Assembly: GCA_946482635.1 (NCBI GenBank) | Contig: CAMLSG010000172.1 | Span: 1-11,736, forward strand | DNA: 11,736 nucleotides | Reading direction: 5' to 3' | Source: an uncultured Duganella sp. | GTDB taxonomy: Bacteria > Pseudomonadota > Gammaproteobacteria > Burkholderiales > Burkholderiaceae | Part shown: positions 1-6,814 of the stretch, one piece after another | Layout: each line of letters starts with the position of its first letter | Numbering within the stretch: position 1 is the first letter of the stretch | Made by a program: the position numbers and the translations under genes | Notes under the pieces: model-generated | The model's database searches: none | What the model was told of the DNA's origin: nothing | Seen by the model: the letters and a program-made list of their open reading frames with translations, nothing else

Positions 1-98
1 TCCGCATCCTTGCGGCCAACCGCGAAATCAACGACACCGAACACAACCTGTTCCACGACCTGCCGCTGGGCGCCATGCCCTGCTACGCTGCGATTTAA
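1..98 (+). CDS. 3' end of an unrecognised gene (5' truncated by the window)
   Basis: An open frame enters from the left edge (first whole codon at base 3) and ends in TAA at 96-98. It encodes about 31 residues ending in ...LPLGAMPCYAAI, with the G/C-ending codons typical of real genes here. I do not recognise the family from this tail. Its stop overlaps the stop of the convergent FapA gene within the tetramer TTAA (95-98), so there is no room for a separate terminator between the two. The frame could be a chance open stretch because so little is visible, but the codon bias and exact stop-to-stop abutment favour a real gene. Confidence 0.55.
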   Translation, partial: RILAANREINDTEHNLFHDLPLGAMPCYAAI

Positions 99-1987
99 GC
101 TGCGCTGCCACTCCAGTCGAACTGGCCGCCGCTGCCGATGAACAGCGGTGGCTGCGTGCCCAGCGGGGCGCGGACGCGCAGCTTCACTTCCTTCGGCGGC
201 AGCAGGTAGGCCGGCCCGAGGTCGGGATTGAAGACCAGCCTGCGCACCACCATGTCGCCGGCCACCTGCCGCACGGTGCAGCGCGCGCCGCCGACTACCA
301 TCAGCTTCTGCCGGTAGACGTGCTCGCCCAGCTCCTGCTCCTTTTGCTGCGCGGCCTGGGCTTCCTTCATTGCGACCTGCAGCCGCGCCACCATCTTCAG
401 CGACGGGCCGACTTTCAGCGCCATTTTCTGGAAAAGCACCAGCTGCTCCTGGTTCAGCGTGACTTCCTGCTTGCGCACCTTGCTTGCCAGTTGCAGGTAA
501 TTGCGCACTTCCTGGTCGGCGGTGATGGCGTCCATCTGCTCCTTGCAGCGCTGCGCCTGCTGCTCGTGCTTCTCCGCGCGGGCGGCGCATTCAGCCAGCT
601 TGTCGTCGTACTTGCTGGTGTCCGGCACCATCACATGCAACTGCATTTCGGCCTGCTTGCGCGGGCCGGCGCTGTCGATTTCAATGCGGCGTGCGGCAAT
701 GGCGCAGCCGGCGGCCAGCTTGATCAGGACTTCGTCAGCCATGATCTCGCAGTTGTAAGCTTCGGTGATGATCACGCGCGAACCGGTAATCACGCAGTTC
801 TGCGCCTTGCCCAGCACGACTTCGCCCTTTTTCGACTGCAGCAGCGCGCCGGAAGCAACGCCGGCCACGCGGATATTGCCGTCCGCATTGCTCGCGCTGC
901 CGCCCATCAGGTTCTTTTGCAGCGCGATGGTGCCGCCGCGCGAGACGATGTTGCCGAAAACGTCGCCATGCACGGTGATGTTGCCGCCTTCGACCGTGCG
1001 CTGCTCCTGCACTTCGCCGAATTCTTCGTAATCGCCATCGAGCTTCAGGTTGCCCGTGGTCTTGGCGGAGACGCCTTCGCGGCTGACGATCTTGGGGCCA
1101 ATGGAAATGCGCTTGCTCTTGCTGTCGACGTTGATGAAGCCTTCACGCGAGGACACCAGGTAATCGACGCCGTCGTGGTGCTCCACCACGGTGCCCTCCC
1201 CGGCCACCGTCGTCAGTTCCAGGTCGCGTGGAAGCGGCGGGTCGAGCACGATGCCCGACAGCTCGAAGCCGCGCGTGCCGGGCTGCGGCGGCTCGCGGCG
1301 CAGCAGCCGCACCTGGGCTTTCACTTGCGGGAAGCGGTTCTGGAAGCTGTGCAGGTCGAAGCGGCCATTGGCCAGCAGGCGCGGGGCGTTGGAGCGGTGG
1401 ATGCTCTCCGATACTTCGACGATGGCGGCGTCGCGGCCCGGCACCGGCGGCAGCTTGCGCGCCACAATCACGCGCGCCACCTTGCCGCTGGCGATCGCCT
1501 CGCGCACCACCGGCGCATCGATGCCGAAACGAATGCCCTTGGTCCACATATCGGCCACGAATTCGCCGAAATCGAGATGGGCAGGCACAGGCGCCTCGCC
1601 GTCCACTTCGATAAACACCGGTTCGAAATAGTATTCCGCCTCGCCGCCGACGATGCGGACCGCCTTGTACAGGTCGCGCCGCCCGCTGGAGAACGGCACG
1701 ATGTCGTCGGCAAAGCGCCATAGTGGCTGGCCGCCCATCCCATCCGGCAGTTCCGGGCCGACACCGTACAGGGCGCGGATGAAGACGCCGTAATCAAGGC
1801 CGCGGAAGCTGGCGCCGGAGAGGAATACCTGGTTGGCAGCCGCCTGCAGCATCGCCGCCGGGGCTTCCGCCTTGAAATACACGCCATCGGCGCGCTGGAC
1901 CAGCGACGATGGCAGATCGCCAGCCGCCGCGGCGGCCGTGGCAGCGTCTGCAGGCACCATGTCTCCCCGGTTGTCTTGTTGCGCCAT
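95..1987 (-). CDS. FapA family protein (DUF342), downstream paralogue
   Basis: A 630-residue protein of the FapA/DUF342 family, named for flagellar assembly protein A; the molecular role of most members is uncertain. Residues about 30-240 form an N-terminal region with a GGEAEYYFEP segment (114-123), FVADMW (143-148) and SFQNRFP (214-220). Residues about 300-440 are short glycine-punctuated strands (REGVSAKTTGNL, ITVHGDVFGNI at 337-347, CVITG, NCEI) typical of a right-handed beta-helix like that of bactofilins. Residues 460-560 are charged and heptad-like, probably coiled coil, followed by a small beta-rich C-terminus. There is no signal peptide or membrane segment, so it is probably cytoplasmic. 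It starts at ATG 18 bases after the upstream paralogue's stop, with no clear Shine-Dalgarno, so translational coupling is plausible. No flagellar gene is nearby, so a flagellar role is not supported by context. Confidence 0.88.
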   Translation of the reverse strand: MAQQDNRGDMVPADAATAAAAAGDLPSSLVQRADGVYFKAEAPAAMLQAAANQVFLSGASFRGLDYGVFIRALYGVGPELPDGMGGQPLWRFADDIVPFSSGRRDLYKAVRIVGGEAEYYFEPVFIEVDGEAPVPAHLDFGEFVADMWTKGIRFGIDAPVVREAIASGKVARVIVARKLPPVPGRDAAIVEVSESIHRSNAPRLLANGRFDLHSFQNRFPQVKAQVRLLRREPPQPGTRGFELSGIVLDPPLPRDLELTTVAGEGTVVEHHDGVDYLVSSREGFINVDSKSKRISIGPKIVSREGVSAKTTGNLKLDGDYEEFGEVQEQRTVEGGNITVHGDVFGNIVSRGGTIALQKNLMGGSASNADGNIRVAGVASGALLQSKKGEVVLGKAQNCVITGSRVIITEAYNCEIMADEVLIKLAAGCAIAARRIEIDSAGPRKQAEMQLHVMVPDTSKYDDKLAECAARAEKHEQQAQRCKEQMDAITADQEVRNYLQLASKVRKQEVTLNQEQLVLFQKMALKVGPSLKMVARLQVAMKEAQAAQQKEQELGEHVYRQKLMVVGGARCTVRQVAGDMVVRRLVFNPDLGPAYLLPPKEVKLRVRAPLGTQPPLFIGSGGQFDWSGSAA

Positions 1988-2005
1988 TGTACGGCTAACG
2001 GCCCA

Positions 2006-3895
2006 TTACGCTACGCTCGCCTCGGCCAGGGAAGCGCCATGCCAGTTTACGCTGCCCGTGGAGCCGGCGAAGATGGCCAGGCTGTCCAGCCGCGGGCCGC
2101 GCAACATGGCTTTGTAATCCTTGGCGGCCGCCATGAAATTGCCGGCCACCGCCTCGCCCAGCGGGAGGGTACGCACCAGGACTTCGCCGTCGATCATCGT
2201 GACGCGCACCGAAGAACGGGCGGCGGCATCGCGCTTCAGCGCTTCCAGCTCGTCGCGGCGGCTGCGCGCGCCGGCAATGGCTTCTTCCGCGACCTTGATC
2301 GACTGCACCAGTTGCCCGATCTGCTTGATGTGCGGCGCGACAGCGCCTGCCACCTTCTTCAGGTGCGGCACCTGGGCCGGCGTCAAATGAATCTCGCCCT
2401 TGCGCAGCTTTTCGGCCAGCGTCAGGTAGCTGCGCACTTCGGCCATGGCGTTCAGCCGGTCATGCTCGACGCGCCATGCGGCAATTTCAACTTCGTGCAC
2501 GGCGACCTGTTTCTGCAGCGTTTCGAGCTCGGCGTCGTGGCCGGCGACGTCCTTCACCACCACGTAGACGAACATTTCGCTGTTCTTGCGCGGGCCGGCG
2601 CTTTCCACCAGCACGCTGCGGCCGGCGACGGCGCAGCCGATGGCCAGTTCCATTTGCACTTCGTCGGCAAAGATCTCGCAATTGGAGGCTTCCGAAATCA
2701 CCACTTTGGGCGCGCTGATCACGCAGCTTTCGGCGCGCCCCGTAATCGTGACCGTGCCGCTGGCGGTCTGGATGGTGGCGCCGGAGGCCACGCCTTCAAT
2801 GCGGATATCGCCCTTGGCATTGATGGCGCGGCCGCCGACCAGGTTGCGTCCCAGGACAATGGTGCCGCCGCTGGAGTTGATATTGCCGAACACGTCGCCG
2901 TGCACGGTGATGTCGCTGCCGTTCACGTCGCGCAGTTCCTGCACGTCGCCGAACTCCTCGAAGGCGCCCATCAGCTCCAGGTTGCCCGTGGTGCGGCCGG
3001 AGACGCCTTCGCGGCTGATGATCTTGTCGCTCAGCGCCACCTGCCCGCTTTTCGGGTCGACGTTCAGGAAGCCTTCGCGCGCGGCCACCAGGAATTCGCC
3101 ATCGGCCTCGCGCGCGATGACCGTGCCCTCGCCCGCAAAGCGGCTGAAATCCACGTCGTTCGGCGCCAGCGCGGCCAGCGGCTGGCCGGCGATATTGCGG
3201 CCCGGCTCCCCGGGCACGCCGGGCAGTTTTTGCAGCAGGCGCACGCCCTGCTTGATTTGGGGGAAACGGTTCTGGAAGCTGGTCAGGTCGACCGTACCAT
3301 CGGCACGCTGGCGCGGCGCATCGCTGCGGTGCAGCTCGGAGGCCACCTCCACCACGCGCGCGTCCTGCGCCGGCGTCGGTTCCAGGTCGCGCGCTGCAGC
3401 CACCCGTTCGCCCTTCGGTGCCGCCAGGGCAGCCCTTACTGCCGCTACCTGGATGCCGAAGCGCACGTTCTTCAGCCACATGTCGGCCACGAATTCGTCG
3501 AAATAGAGCTGGGCCGGGCGTTCCGGCAGCAACGTGCCGTCCGACAACTCCTCGGCCGGCAGGTAGATCGGTTCAAAGAAGTATTCCGCTTCGCCGTCGC
3601 GGATCTTGACGTTGCGGTACAGCGGCCTGCGTTCGGCCGGGAATGGCTCCAGCCGGTCGCCAATGCGCACGAGCAGTTCGGGATTGGGCGCCAGTTCCGG
3701 CCCCACGCCATACAGGGCACGCGCCAGCACCGGGTAGTCCAGGCCGCGCAGCACAAAACCGCTGCGGAACAGGATGTCGATCGCCGCGGTCAGTTCAGGC
3801 GCGAGCAGGCGCACGTCCAGGTAGACCCCGTCGGGCCGCTGGACTACGCCGGCCGGCAAGCTGCCGGCGCTCTCCTGTTGTGCAATTTGGGACAA
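2006..3895 (-). CDS. FapA family protein (DUF342), upstream paralogue, TTG start
   Basis: A 629-residue paralogue of the downstream FapA protein with the same architecture throughout: RALYGVGPEL (59-68), GEAEYFFEPIY, FVADMW (135-140), SFQNRFPQ, REGVSGRTTGNL, ITVHGDVFGNI (329-339), NCEIFADEV, then a coiled-coil-like region (about 451-560) and a beta-rich tail. The shared blocks run the whole length, which indicates tandem gene duplication rather than domain sharing. The start is TTG: there is no in-frame ATG nearby, the N-terminus lines up with that of its paralogue, and a strong GGAGGAGGAG precedes it by three bases. It is first in a two-gene unit with the downstream copy. The function is unknown beyond the family name; a cytoplasmic scaffold or polymer-like role is an inference from the beta-helix. 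Confidence 0.88.
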   Translation of the reverse strand: MSQIAQQESAGSLPAGVVQRPDGVYLDVRLLAPELTAAIDILFRSGFVLRGLDYPVLARALYGVGPELAPNPELLVRIGDRLEPFPAERRPLYRNVKIRDGEAEYFFEPIYLPAEELSDGTLLPERPAQLYFDEFVADMWLKNVRFGIQVAAVRAALAAPKGERVAAARDLEPTPAQDARVVEVASELHRSDAPRQRADGTVDLTSFQNRFPQIKQGVRLLQKLPGVPGEPGRNIAGQPLAALAPNDVDFSRFAGEGTVIAREADGEFLVAAREGFLNVDPKSGQVALSDKIISREGVSGRTTGNLELMGAFEEFGDVQELRDVNGSDITVHGDVFGNINSSGGTIVLGRNLVGGRAINAKGDIRIEGVASGATIQTASGTVTITGRAESCVISAPKVVISEASNCEIFADEVQMELAIGCAVAGRSVLVESAGPRKNSEMFVYVVVKDVAGHDAELETLQKQVAVHEVEIAAWRVEHDRLNAMAEVRSYLTLAEKLRKGEIHLTPAQVPHLKKVAGAVAPHIKQIGQLVQSIKVAEEAIAGARSRRDELEALKRDAAARSSVRVTMIDGEVLVRTLPLGEAVAGNFMAAAKDYKAMLRGPRLDSLAIFAGSTGSVNWHGASLAEASVA

Positions 3896-4033
3896 AGCTC
3901 CTCCTCCAGTGCCCTGATCTTGGGCGCGCCGGGGCGCGTTGTCTTGCGGGCAATCAATATTACACGCAAAACATTAAATTCCGGAGGTTTTTGGGGCTGA
4001 AAGTTTTCCTGCCGTTACGTAAACGTCACAAAA
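3896..4033. other. 138-base AT-rich gap between the small secreted-protein gene and the FapA pair
   Basis: This gap is noticeably richer in A/T than its surroundings and should hold the FapA promoter. On the minus strand, TAATAT at about 3957-3962 is a passable -10, but no convincing -35 lies 16-18 bases further up. A GC-rich inverted repeat, CGCGCC-GG-GGCGCG (3925-3938), lies in the presumed FapA leader; it has no T-run, so it does not read as an intrinsic terminator. Confidence 0.35.
3898..3907 (-). promoter_or_regulatory. Strong ribosome binding site deciding a TTG start
   Basis: On the minus strand the leader reads GGAGGAGGAG then CT and TTG. This extended Shine-Dalgarno makes TTG at 3893-3895 the likely start codon of the upstream FapA gene. 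The strong site may compensate for the weak start codon. Confidence 0.7.
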
Positions 4034-4387
4034 TCAGCGCCTGCGTGGCAGGGAGTACACTTGCTGGCCCGCTTCATTGATCTGGCGGCGCAGGTCGCGG
4101 CGCTCGTCGGGGGTCATGCGGCCTCCCATGCGGCGCGAATCTGCGTTGTCCCGGTCGTCCATCATGCGCGGCGCATCGTCCAGGCGCCCTTCATACTGGC
4201 GTGGATTGCGCGCTTCGCGGGCATCGTTCATGCGATTGTCACGGAAGTCGCGGGGCGCTTCGCGGCGCTCCTGCTGGCGGTTGCGCTGGTCTGACTGCGC
4301 TTGCGCGCTGGCCATCACGGTGCAGCACAGGCCGGCGCACAGCGCCAAAGCCGCTTTGCCCAATCCTGTTTTCGCACCAAGTTTCAT
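4034..4387 (-). CDS. Small secreted Arg/Asp-rich protein, function unknown
   Basis: A 117-residue protein. Residues 1-30 are a clear Sec signal peptide: lysines in the n-region, a hydrophobic stretch ALALCAGLCCTVMA, and a cleavage site such as ASA-Q or AQA-Q. The mature part is dominated by Arg, Asp, Asn and Gln and ends in MTPDERRDLRRQINEAGQQ plus a basic tail. I chose ATG 4385-4387 because GAGGA lies five bases upstream and the signal peptide then starts correctly. In-frame ATGs at 4417 and 4447 lack a Shine-Dalgarno and would bury the signal. It is divergent from ompR and separated from it by an intergenic region with phased GTAA repeats, so regulation by the neighbouring system or another envelope-stress regulator is an inference. 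It superficially recalls small periplasmic stress proteins, but no LTxxQ motif of the CpxP/Spy type is visible. Confidence 0.7.
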   Translation of the reverse strand: MKLGAKTGLGKAALALCAGLCCTVMASAQAQSDQRNRQQERREAPRDFRDNRMNDAREARNPRQYEGRLDDAPRMMDDRDNADSRRMGGRMTPDERRDLRRQINEAGQQVYSLPRRR

Positions 4388-4462
4388 CGCCGTCCTCGTC
4401 GTACTTGCCGTATCCATGCCCGCAGTGTATGCGCTCGAACTTCCCATAGTAAGAGCGACCCG

Positions 4463-4485
4463 GTAAAGTTTGTAAGAATTTGTAA
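4463..4485. promoter_or_regulatory. Phased GTAA repeats, candidate OmpR/CpxR-type response-regulator box
   Basis: GTAA occurs at 4463, 4472 and 4482. The last two lie within exact TTTGTAA direct repeats spaced 10 bases, and the first pair reads GTAAA-N4-GTAAG. Tandem half-sites about one helical turn apart are how OmpR-family dimers bind; E. coli CpxR uses GTAAA-N5-GTAAA-like boxes and OmpR uses tandem sites containing TGTAAC. The site is about 85-110 bases upstream of the ompR start and 75-100 bases upstream of the divergent secreted-protein start, so it could serve both. Confidence 0.4.
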
Positions 4486-4571
4486 TGAGTTTTCACCGGT
4501 ATGGCACCGGCAATCAATATGACGTTACCATAGCGACATGCATCTGACAATTCAACAAGATCAACATCCTT

Positions 4572-5336
4572 ATGAATACCACCACTAATCCCCCTGCCGC
4601 ACCGGGCGGCGCGCAAGGCCACCAGGCCAAGATCATGGTGGTGGACGACGACGTCCGCCTGCGCGACCTGTTGCGCCGCTACCTGACCGAACAAGGTTTC
4701 AACGTCGTCACCGCCGAAAACGCCACCGCCATGAACAAGCTGTGGCTGCGCGAGCGCTACGACCTGCTGGTGCTGGACCTGATGCTGCCCGGCGAAGACG
4801 GCCTGTCGATCTGCCGCCGCCTGCGCGGCGCCGGCGACCAGACCCCGATCATCATGCTGACGGCCAAAGGCGAAGACGTGGACCGCATCGTGGGCCTGGA
4901 AATGGGCGCCGACGACTACCTGCCCAAGCCATTCAACCCGCGCGAACTGGTGGCCCGTATCGGCGCCGTGCTGCGCCGCAAGCAGCCGGACGAGATTCCG
5001 GGCGCTCCTTCCGAGCACCCGCAGACGTTCGAGTTCGGCCAGTTCGTGCTGGACCTGGGCACGCGCACGCTCAAGAAAAATGGCGAAACCGTGCCGCTGA
5101 CCACCGGTGAATTCTCGGTGCTGAAGGTGTTTGCGCGCCACGCGCGCCAGCCGCTGTCGCGCGAAAAGCTGATGGAACTGGCGCGCGGCCGCGAGTACGA
5201 GGTGTTCGACCGCAGCCTGGACGTGCAGATTTCGCGCCTGCGCAAGCTGATCGAGCCGGACCCGTCCAGCCCGCTGTACATCCAGACGGTGTGGGGCCTG
5301 GGTTACGTCTTCATCCCTGAGGGCCAGCCACGCTGA
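4572..5336 (+). CDS. ompR: OmpR, osmotic/envelope response regulator
   Basis: A 254-residue OmpR/PhoB-family response regulator with an N-terminal receiver (about 20-134) and a C-terminal winged-helix DNA-binding domain (about 155-250). Receiver residues are all present: acidic pair Asp25/Asp26, phospho-acceptor Asp69 in VLDLMLPGEDGLS, Thr97 and Lys119. Compared with E. coli OmpR as I remember it, long blocks are nearly identical, for example EDGLSICRRLR, GADDY-PKPFNPREL, VQISRLR and IQTVWGLGYVF, offset by 14 residues because of a longer N-terminus. This is much closer than a generic family match. It is followed 13 bases later by envZ, which would phosphorylate it. It would control outer-membrane and envelope genes; the GTAA repeats upstream suggest possible autoregulation. 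Confidence 0.96.
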   Translation: MNTTTNPPAAPGGAQGHQAKIMVVDDDVRLRDLLRRYLTEQGFNVVTAENATAMNKLWLRERYDLLVLDLMLPGEDGLSICRRLRGAGDQTPIIMLTAKGEDVDRIVGLEMGADDYLPKPFNPRELVARIGAVLRRKQPDEIPGAPSEHPQTFEFGQFVLDLGTRTLKKNGETVPLTTGEFSVLKVFARHARQPLSREKLMELARGREYEVFDRSLDVQISRLRKLIEPDPSSPLYIQTVWGLGYVFIPEGQPR

Positions 5337-5349
5337 TTTTGGGCTGTCG

Positions 5350-6696
5350 ATGAAATTCCGCCTGCCGCGCCCGGCGTCGCTGACCAGCGGCCTGTTCTGG
5401 CGCACCTTCCTCTTGCTGAGCGTGTTGACCACGCTCTCCATGTCAGCCTGGTTCGGCATGGTCAACTACGTCCAGCGCGAACCGCTGGCGCAGCAGACTG
5501 CCGCCCAGGTGGTGTCGGTAGTGACCATCACCCGCGCCGCCCTCACCCACTCCGCCACCGACTTGCGGCGCGAGCTGCTGTTCGAACTGGTGTCGAACGA
5601 AGGCATCCGCGTGTTCACCATGGAGGATGACGACGAGGTGGCGCCGCCGCCAAGCTCGGGCCTGATGGCCGACATCCAGACCCTGGTGCGTGCCAAGCTG
5701 GGCGCCGATACCCGTTTTTCCTCGGAAGTGAATGGCGTGCCCGGCTACTGGGTCAGCTTCAAGATTGCCGACGACCGCTATTGGCTGATGCTGGAGCGCG
5801 AACGCCTGCAGGGCCCCGTCGAATGGCTGGGCTGGGCCGGCGTGGTGGCGCTGGTCTCGCTGCTTGGGGCAGCCCTGATTTCCAGCCTGATCAACCTGCC
5901 GTTGAAGCGGCTGACTGCCGCCGCGCGCGAAATCGCCCAGGGCCGCCAGCCGGAGCCGTTGCCGGAAGTCGGGCCGCAGGAAGTACGCCAGGCCAACCGC
6001 AGCTTCAACCAGATGGTGGATGACTTGCAGCAGGTCGAATCCGACCGCGCCGTGATCCTGGCCGGCATTTCGCACGATTTGCGCACGCCGTTGGCGCGCA
6101 TGCAGCTCGAGGTGGAAATGGCCAACCTGTCGCAGGAGGCGCGCGAAGGCATGCAGTCGGACATTGCGCAGATGGATGCGATCATTGCGCAGTTCCTCGA
6201 TTACGCCAAGCCGACCGAGGCGTCCAGCTTTATCAATGTGGACATGGTGACGCTGCTGAGCGATTGCGCGCATGAGGCTGGACGTCATCCGGATGTGAAG
6301 GTTACGGCTGAGCTGCCAGAGCATGCGCATGTGCTGGGCAATGCAACTGACCTGAAGCGGGTGATTGCCAACCTGGTCGAGAATGCCCGGCGCTATGGCA
6401 AGACGCCGGATTCGGATGTGACCGAGATTGATATCAAGTGCTCCGTTCGCGGGATGCATACGGCCAAGCGCGTGATTGTTGAGGTGCAGGATCATGGCGT
6501 AGGTGTGCCGGAGGGACAGATTGCGCAGTTGCTCAAGCCGTTTACGCGACTGGATACGGCGCGCGGGCAGGCCAATGGGGCTGGGCTGGGGCTGGCGATT
6601 GTCGACCGGGTGCTGTCGCGGCATGAGGCGCAGCTGGAGGTGTCCAATCGCGAGGGGGGCGGGCTGAAGTTCACGATCTCATTGCGCGCCCTTTAA
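5350..6696 (+). CDS. envZ: EnvZ-type sensor histidine kinase
   Basis: A 448-residue inner-membrane sensor kinase, cognate partner of the OmpR encoded just upstream. It has a first membrane helix (about 16-37), a periplasmic loop of about 120 residues (38-157), a second helix (about 158-181), a HAMP linker (about 181-232) and a DHp domain with the H-box GISHDLRTPLAR. His242 is the predicted autophosphorylation site. A HATPase domain follows, with N-box NLVENARRYG (Asn345), G1 DHGVGVP (381-387) and G2 GAGLGLAIV (410-418). All catalytic motifs are intact. The start ATG has no real Shine-Dalgarno, so coupling to ompR translation is likely. From about codon 295 onward (base 6230) codon choice shifts toward GAT, GAG and ATT, unlike the first two-thirds of the gene. 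Confidence 0.94.
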   Translation: MKFRLPRPASLTSGLFWRTFLLLSVLTTLSMSAWFGMVNYVQREPLAQQTAAQVVSVVTITRAALTHSATDLRRELLFELVSNEGIRVFTMEDDDEVAPPPSSGLMADIQTLVRAKLGADTRFSSEVNGVPGYWVSFKIADDRYWLMLERERLQGPVEWLGWAGVVALVSLLGAALISSLINLPLKRLTAAAREIAQGRQPEPLPEVGPQEVRQANRSFNQMVDDLQQVESDRAVILAGISHDLRTPLARMQLEVEMANLSQEAREGMQSDIAQMDAIIAQFLDYAKPTEASSFINVDMVTLLSDCAHEAGRHPDVKVTAELPEHAHVLGNATDLKRVIANLVENARRYGKTPDSDVTEIDIKCSVRGMHTAKRVIVEVQDHGVGVPEGQIAQLLKPFTRLDTARGQANGAGLGLAIVDRVLSRHEAQLEVSNREGGGLKFTISLRAL

Positions 6697-6797
6697 ACCG
6701 GTCTGCTCATCTGCCGCTGGTTTCACTAAAACCCCACCTCTGGACCGGAGACCGTTGGGGGTCTGACCCTACGGGTCTGACCCCGATTTACCGGTTT
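6695..6797. repeat. 8-bp inverted repeat bracketing the envZ-cysteine synthase gap
   Basis: AAACCGGT (6695-6702, overlapping the envZ stop) is the exact reverse complement of ACCGGTTT (6790-6797). The two arms enclose the REP-like doublet. They could be ends of a small non-coding mobile element, or coincidence; no target-site duplication is evident. Confidence 0.3.
6757..6784. repeat. REP-like doublet of GGGTCTGACCC
   Basis: Two exact copies of the 11-base palindrome GGGTC-T-GACCC lie at 6759-6769 and 6773-6783, 14 bases apart. GACCC-TAC-GGGTC between them can also pair, so the block can fold in more than one way. There is no T-run, so it is not a standard intrinsic terminator, though it could stabilise the envZ 3' end. 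I recall similar GGGGTCAGACCCC units as abundant intergenic repeats in Oxalobacteraceae genomes; only the doublet itself is visible here. Confidence 0.55.
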
Positions 6798-6814
6798 TGG
6801 ACTAAATTGAAGTC

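Noticed and set aside
3925..3938. CGCGCC-GG-GGCGCG inverted repeat as a terminator
   Set aside because: The loop is only two bases and no T-run follows on either strand. It is more likely just GC-rich leader sequence.
1976..4000. A 674-codon open frame on the + strand opposite the upstream FapA gene
   Set aside because: It reads as low-complexity His/Arg/Ala/Gly-rich protein with no recognisable family. It mirrors the GC-biased codons of a real gene on the other strand, so it is a shadow frame.
3949..4520. The 12-mer GGCAATCAATAT present upstream of both the FapA pair (3949-3960) and ompR (4509-4520)
   Set aside because: A handful of exact 12-mer repeats is expected by chance in a window this long. 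The two copies sit in opposite orientation relative to their genes and no longer shared motif surrounds them.
5345..5350. A second TGTCGA immediately before the envZ coding region
   Set aside because: There is no CGTC or CGAC 16-18 bases downstream, and the hexamer overlaps the envZ start codon. The hexamer alone occurs several times in the window by chance.
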